Origin: Mikania micrantha
Taxonomy: Eukaryota > Streptophyta > Magnoliopsida > Asterales > Asteraceae
Direction: 5' to 3'
DNA: 64,000 nt
Assembly (NCBI GenBank): GCA_009363875.1
Contig: CM018690.1
Location: 35,345,445-35,409,444, forward strand
The notes under the pieces were generated by a model that saw nothing but the letters and a program-made list of their open reading frames with translations, did not search any database and was not told the origin of the DNA. Of this stretch, positions 60,201-64,000 are shown piece by piece; position 1 is the first letter of the stretch, and every line of letters starts with the position of its first letter. The position numbers were made by a program, and so were the translations under genes.

Positions 60201-60697
60201 GTGATTATGTGTTTGTGTATGTGTTTGGTTGTTGAGTTTGGAAATTGATTGGATTATCTCATACAGGTATTATTGTGGATTTTCTTAGAAAATCATAAGC
60301 ACTTATACTCATTTTATCTAAACCTTTTATAAAATTATTTTGAACTTAAACTTTTAAATTCATTTTATAAAATCATTTCAGTATAAAACTTATGATTACT
60401 CACCAAGTACTTTGTAGTTGACACTTGATTTTATTAAATGTTTCAGGTGATGAAGCTAAGTAGGATGAGAAGGATGGTCTCCCATATTTTGGACATCATC
60501 ATATAGGATCTTGGACTTAGCTAATTAACTAAAATTCTGGCGATTAGAGTTTAGTTAGTTTAGCTAATTCTTTTGTGTAATTATTTTGTTTGATTGGATG
60601 ATATATGATGATTTGATTTAGATGCCCACGAGCTTTTGAACAATCTACACATCCCTCGTGGCATCCCGACGTTTCCGCCATCGGTCGGGGTGTTACA
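57241..60697 (+). mobile_element. Solo LTR (copy 2), 3457 bp, with target duplication
   Basis: It starts TGTAACATCACTG and ends TCGGGGTGTTACA. AGTGA flanks it on both sides (57236-57240 and 60698-60702). Preceded by host flank and followed by non-element DNA, it fits a complete solo LTR. It keeps 383 bp (58498-58880) missing from the 50936 copy; that part and its surroundings (58610-59000) repeat the hexamer CGAACC at irregular spacing. ORFs here (58501-58875 minus, 58527-58805 plus, 58755-59018 minus) follow this repeat and are not genes. Confidence 0.88.
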
Positions 60698-60702
60698 AGT
60701 GA

Positions 60703-60945
60703 CTTATAGCTTAATGATATTCTTTGACTTCTCTTATGTGAAGTTAAGAGTTCGAGTGCCTATGATAACAATTGCTTCTAAATGGGTTAGTGTTTTTCCC
60801 AATACGAATTTTTTCACGAATGATAAAAGGTCAAGTTACATGTTTATCAACTGATGATTGATTTAATAGTTAAAAAAAATAGGAAAAAATAAGTAAGTCA
60901 AAACACATTAAAGTTTGGCTTGACAAAAGAGTTATACCGAGGCAA
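60703..60945. other. Downstream flank of the solo LTR
   Basis: Unique-looking DNA without a recognised gene; the small ORF 60636-60854 starts inside the LTR. Confidence 0.5.
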
Positions 60946-60953
60946 GCATGGTT

Positions 60954-61586
60954 ACAGAGCCAGCCTACCTTTATCATTTAATAGGCAATGGCATAGGGCC
61001 TTCAAATTCTTGGGGCCCCCAATCGTTCGAGTTATGTTCGGATAATTATCATGGTTATTATTTTGTCGTTTTAAATCTGAAAAATTAAAGAGTTCATTTG
61101 TATTTTTTTAAAAAGAAATTATGTTTAAGGTTCTCTATTTCCAAATAACTACATCATCTATGTTTTTTGTTGCGTATTTTACTTGACGTTAGAATAATTT
61201 TTTTTAATCAATGGCACAAGTAAAGATTTAGACAAACTTTCTGGTGGTAAATGACATAATAGAATGATTAACAAATTGAGGCATAATTATAAGATATAAC
61301 CTCTAAGTATTGTAATTTATATCATTCTTTGTTTACATGGATGAAGCTTCCATAGGGTTCTCCGTCCATAGTGTTAATTATTCGGTCAAAAGGTTATTTT
61401 CTGTAAAAGATATTAGTTTCGTCTTCACTTACTTTAAAAAATTAACATGTATAGGTCCTATAAATTTCCATCCCCCCTCAAAACATTCAAGCTCCGTCAT
61501 TGTTTTTTGTATCACAAAAAAAAATACGGAAAGGGCCACAATTTTTTTGTTTGCCTTGGGCCCTCAAAAACCTTGAGCCGGCCCTG
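60954..61586. mobile_element. hAT-like non-autonomous element (CAGRGCC ends), 633 bp
   Basis: The left end ACAGAGCCAGCC and right end GAGCCGGCCCTG have the CAGRG..CYCTG form of Ac/Ds-type hAT elements. A perfect 8-bp GCATGGTT flanks it (60946-60953 and 61587-61594). The three overlapping ORFs at 61337-61709 are short and mutually exclusive; no transposase domain is seen. Confidence 0.82.
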
Positions 61587-61594
61587 GCATGGTT

Positions 61595-62071
61595 CTACAT
61601 CAGTTGTACGCCATGCAGCAAAAATAATATAAAATTTAACATTGTTTTTACTCACACAAACTATTTACAATTTAATATATATATTAAATTAATATTAATG
61701 TGTCCATAGATTAATTCAAGTCTACGAAGTTGATTATAATTGGGTTTAGATCTCGCTCTCTTGTTATCATAAAGTACCTAATTAGTGGGACATAACTACC
61801 CCTCGTCCTTGAGTAGACGTGTCACGTATCAATTGTTTTTTTATATTTTTTAAAATTTATATTATTTTAAGAATAATCGACGTATATATACATGTTGTAT
61901 TATAGATGTAACTTTAGTAGTTGGCGTATAATCAAATTGACAACTCACTTTAGGTGTCAACTTATCTTGTAATTCTGTCTTGTTGTATAACGCATGGATA
62001 ATAAACCTTTTTGAGTAATCAGAAAAACATTTTTTGTAATAATGTAAAATATTTTTTATCTTTTTGCAGGT
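61595..62071. other. AT-rich intergenic DNA
   Basis: No gene or bounded repeat is recognised. Confidence 0.5.
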
Positions 62072-62080
62072 AATGCATTC

Positions 62081-62404
62081 CAGGGTTGTTTATCGGATCG
62101 GATAATGAGTTATTTGAATCAGATTGTGGTTTATTCGAAACCCAATCCGACCCCGAAAATCAAAATATATTATCCGACCCGGAAAACCCGAATAACTCAA
62201 AAAACTATAATTTTTACATTTGAATAACCCGAACAAACCGGGTTTATTCGGATATCAGACCCGAAAAACTAGTTTTTTGAATATCCGAACCCCGACCCGA
62301 ATCTAAAAGCATATTATCCGACCCGAAAAGCCCGAATTAGATTTCGGATGAGGTTTTTTCGGGTTTCGGATACGATTCGAGTTTCGGATATTTTGAACAC
62401 CACT
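62081..62404. mobile_element. MITE (TATCCGACCCG family), 324 bp
   Basis: The ends CAGGGTTGTTTATCGGATCGG and CGAGTTTCGGATATTTTGAAC are imperfect inverted repeats. The flanks AATGCATTC (62072-62080 and 62405-62413) are identical over 9 bases. The interior repeats TTATCCGACCCG and GAACCCGA-like motifs. Confidence 0.75.
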
Positions 62405-62413
62405 AATGCATTC

Positions 62414-63640
62414 ATTTAGCCACTACAAGAAAAACATGCAATAGTAGCGACACCACCTTTAACGGCAACACACATGCAAGTGGCATATCCCGCCGTTGAA
62501 ATTAATGTACATCCAATGGCTAGGTACCAATAGTCATTGGCAGATCAAGTGGGTTCACGGAACCCACTGTGTTGTCACACCCAAACCATGTTTCTTTTGT
62601 TAAGATTTATTTTATATTATATACATATGTGTGTGTATTAAATCCTAATAAAGTTGGTCGTGATACTAGGTTGTGTGTGTGTTTATATGTTTAAAGAGTG
62701 TTACATACTTACTTTATTATACTTAAAGTATAATTTATAATGTGGATTCGAGACCGAAAACGCTAGAAATTACGTGTTTCGAAGATTTTATAGGATTCTT
62801 TTGTTTTTTAGTGATTTAAAAGGTAAGATGAACCCATTTATATTTTTAAGGTTGAATCCAAAATGTAATTTCTTGGTAGTTAGCCAGCTTAAATAAGAAA
62901 GTTATCTTCGTTAAAAAATTCTCGATAATCAATTTTTGTATTTCTATATGATCATTTTAAAATTACTTTCTGAAATCAATGATTGTTCGTATGTTCTTCT
63001 TTTGATTTCCTCTCTGTGATATATTGCCAAGTAAAATGATAGTTACTGGGAGTTAAATTCGTGGGTCAAGTTAATTCCAATCAAATAAACAAAACAAATT
63101 TCGTTTAGGTCGAACCCCACAAGGGGTGTTACTCCCTTGACCCATGTCTGCTAACTAGCCAGTGAGATTGCCACTAGGGGCTCCACCCCTTTGACCCCAC
63201 AAGTAGGCGCGACCCTCTTGACTTTTGTTTGGTTCGGAGCTTAGAAATCTTAAACGAACGTGCACTACGTACCTTCAAACTCTCTAATGATGATTTTTTT
63301 ATTATTGACTTAATATATCGCAATGTTATAACGTGATGAACCTTAAAAGACCCAAACTGTTAAACATGCCTAGAAATTTTATGTTTGGTTCTGTCTGATT
63401 GAAGTGCTCGGAATTAGAGAACCCATTGAAAAATTTTTCTGTATCCGCCACTCCCAGCGGTGATTTTTGTCGTATTCGCTTACAGTTTATATTATCACTT
63501 AAATATTTCAATCTTTTATTTTTTTTTTTTATTTGCTAAAATGAAATCACTGATTTAAATTTCGAGTTGAAAAAAACCAAGTTATACATGTTTCAAAATT
63601 TGTCTCGTTCATTTATAACTACTAAAGTTCTAGTTAGAAT
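62414..63640. other. Intergenic DNA with a possible degenerate repeat
   Basis: CATTGGCAGATCAAGTGGGTTC near 62534 and GAACCCATTG..GTATCCGCCACT near 63420-63454 look like the two ends of an old TIR element of about 0.9 kb, but no target duplication was found. No gene is recognised. Confidence 0.4.
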
Positions 63641-63642
63641 GA

Positions 63643-63951
63643 AGAGTACAATGCCATTTTAGTCCCTGTGGTTTGACCACTTTTGTCATTTTAGTCCAAT
63701 AGTTTGAATTTTGTCATTTTGGTCACTATGGTTTCATTTTATTGCCATTTTGGTCATTATGGTTTCTATTTTATTTCCATTTTAGTCCAATTAAATTTAA
63801 AATTTTGGACTAAAATGACAAAATTTACCAAACCATAGGGATGAAAATGGCAATAAAATGAAACTATAATGACCAAAATTGCAAAATTTAAACTATTAGA
63901 CTAAAATGACAAAAGTTGTTAAACCATAAGGACTAAAATGATATTTTACTC
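63643..63951. mobile_element. Foldback MITE (GGACTAAAATGACA family), 309 bp
   Basis: Almost the whole element is self-complementary: ATTTTAGTCCCTGTGGTTT near the left pairs with AAACCATAAGGACTAAAAT near the right, with a short loop near 63790. TAGAATGA flanks it on both sides (63635-63642 and 63952-63959). No ORF. Confidence 0.78.
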
Positions 63952-64000
63952 TAGAATGAATAATTTTTGGTTTAGATGAGTTGTTCGATTTTAACTGCAC

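Noticed and set aside
61337..61709. Three ORFs as a transposase remnant
   Set aside because: Short, overlapping in different frames and without hAT dimerisation or catalytic motifs.

Overview
This is plant nuclear DNA. It is AT-rich, its genes are split by GT-AG introns, and it is packed with LTR retrotransposons, short TIR elements and SINE-like repeats, with a patch of plastid DNA. No prokaryotic feature is present. The style of the chromovirus, of the LTR ends (TGTGACA / TGTAACA..TGTTACA) and of the small repeats suggests an Asteraceae-like eudicot. That is an inference from memory, not a sequence match.

Layout. 1-10986: a Ty3/gypsy chromovirus (Tekay-like) with an extra acidic leader ORF, a gag-pol frame broken by three in-frame stops, and a 2.77-kb 3' LTR. 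Its 5' LTR is mostly replaced by a 1651-bp inverted copy of the element's own 3' end. 11034-11666: a hAT-like MITE. 12231-17602: a minus-strand solo LTR (TSD GTTAT) split by a second, plus-strand solo LTR (13285-15826, TSD TTTAT). 19966-34926: two tandem, same-strand NPF (NRT1/PTR, NPF2-like) transporter genes, each with four exons and identical intron phases (591 and 587 aa predicted); their introns are filled with repeats. About 35205-35610: a mosaic of plastid fragments (psbZ, psbD, cemA). 36.8-42.2 kb: a field of TIR elements. 42820-46381, minus strand: an intact seven-exon calcium-dependent protein kinase gene (CPK10/CPK30-like, 546 aa, four EF-hands). 46.6-49.2 kb: a SINE, a MITE and AT-rich DNA. 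49185-60702: a direct duplication in which the same 1.75-kb flank plus LTR occurs twice, first followed by a PBS and part of an LTR-retroelement interior, then as a solo LTR with its target-site duplication. 60954-63951: more MITEs.

Only three host genes can be supported: two NPF proton-coupled transporters and one CDPK. CDPKs are known to phosphorylate transporters, but nothing here links these genes beyond proximity. Target-site duplications were read by eye. Exon coordinates come from splice consensus, reading phase and family conservation.
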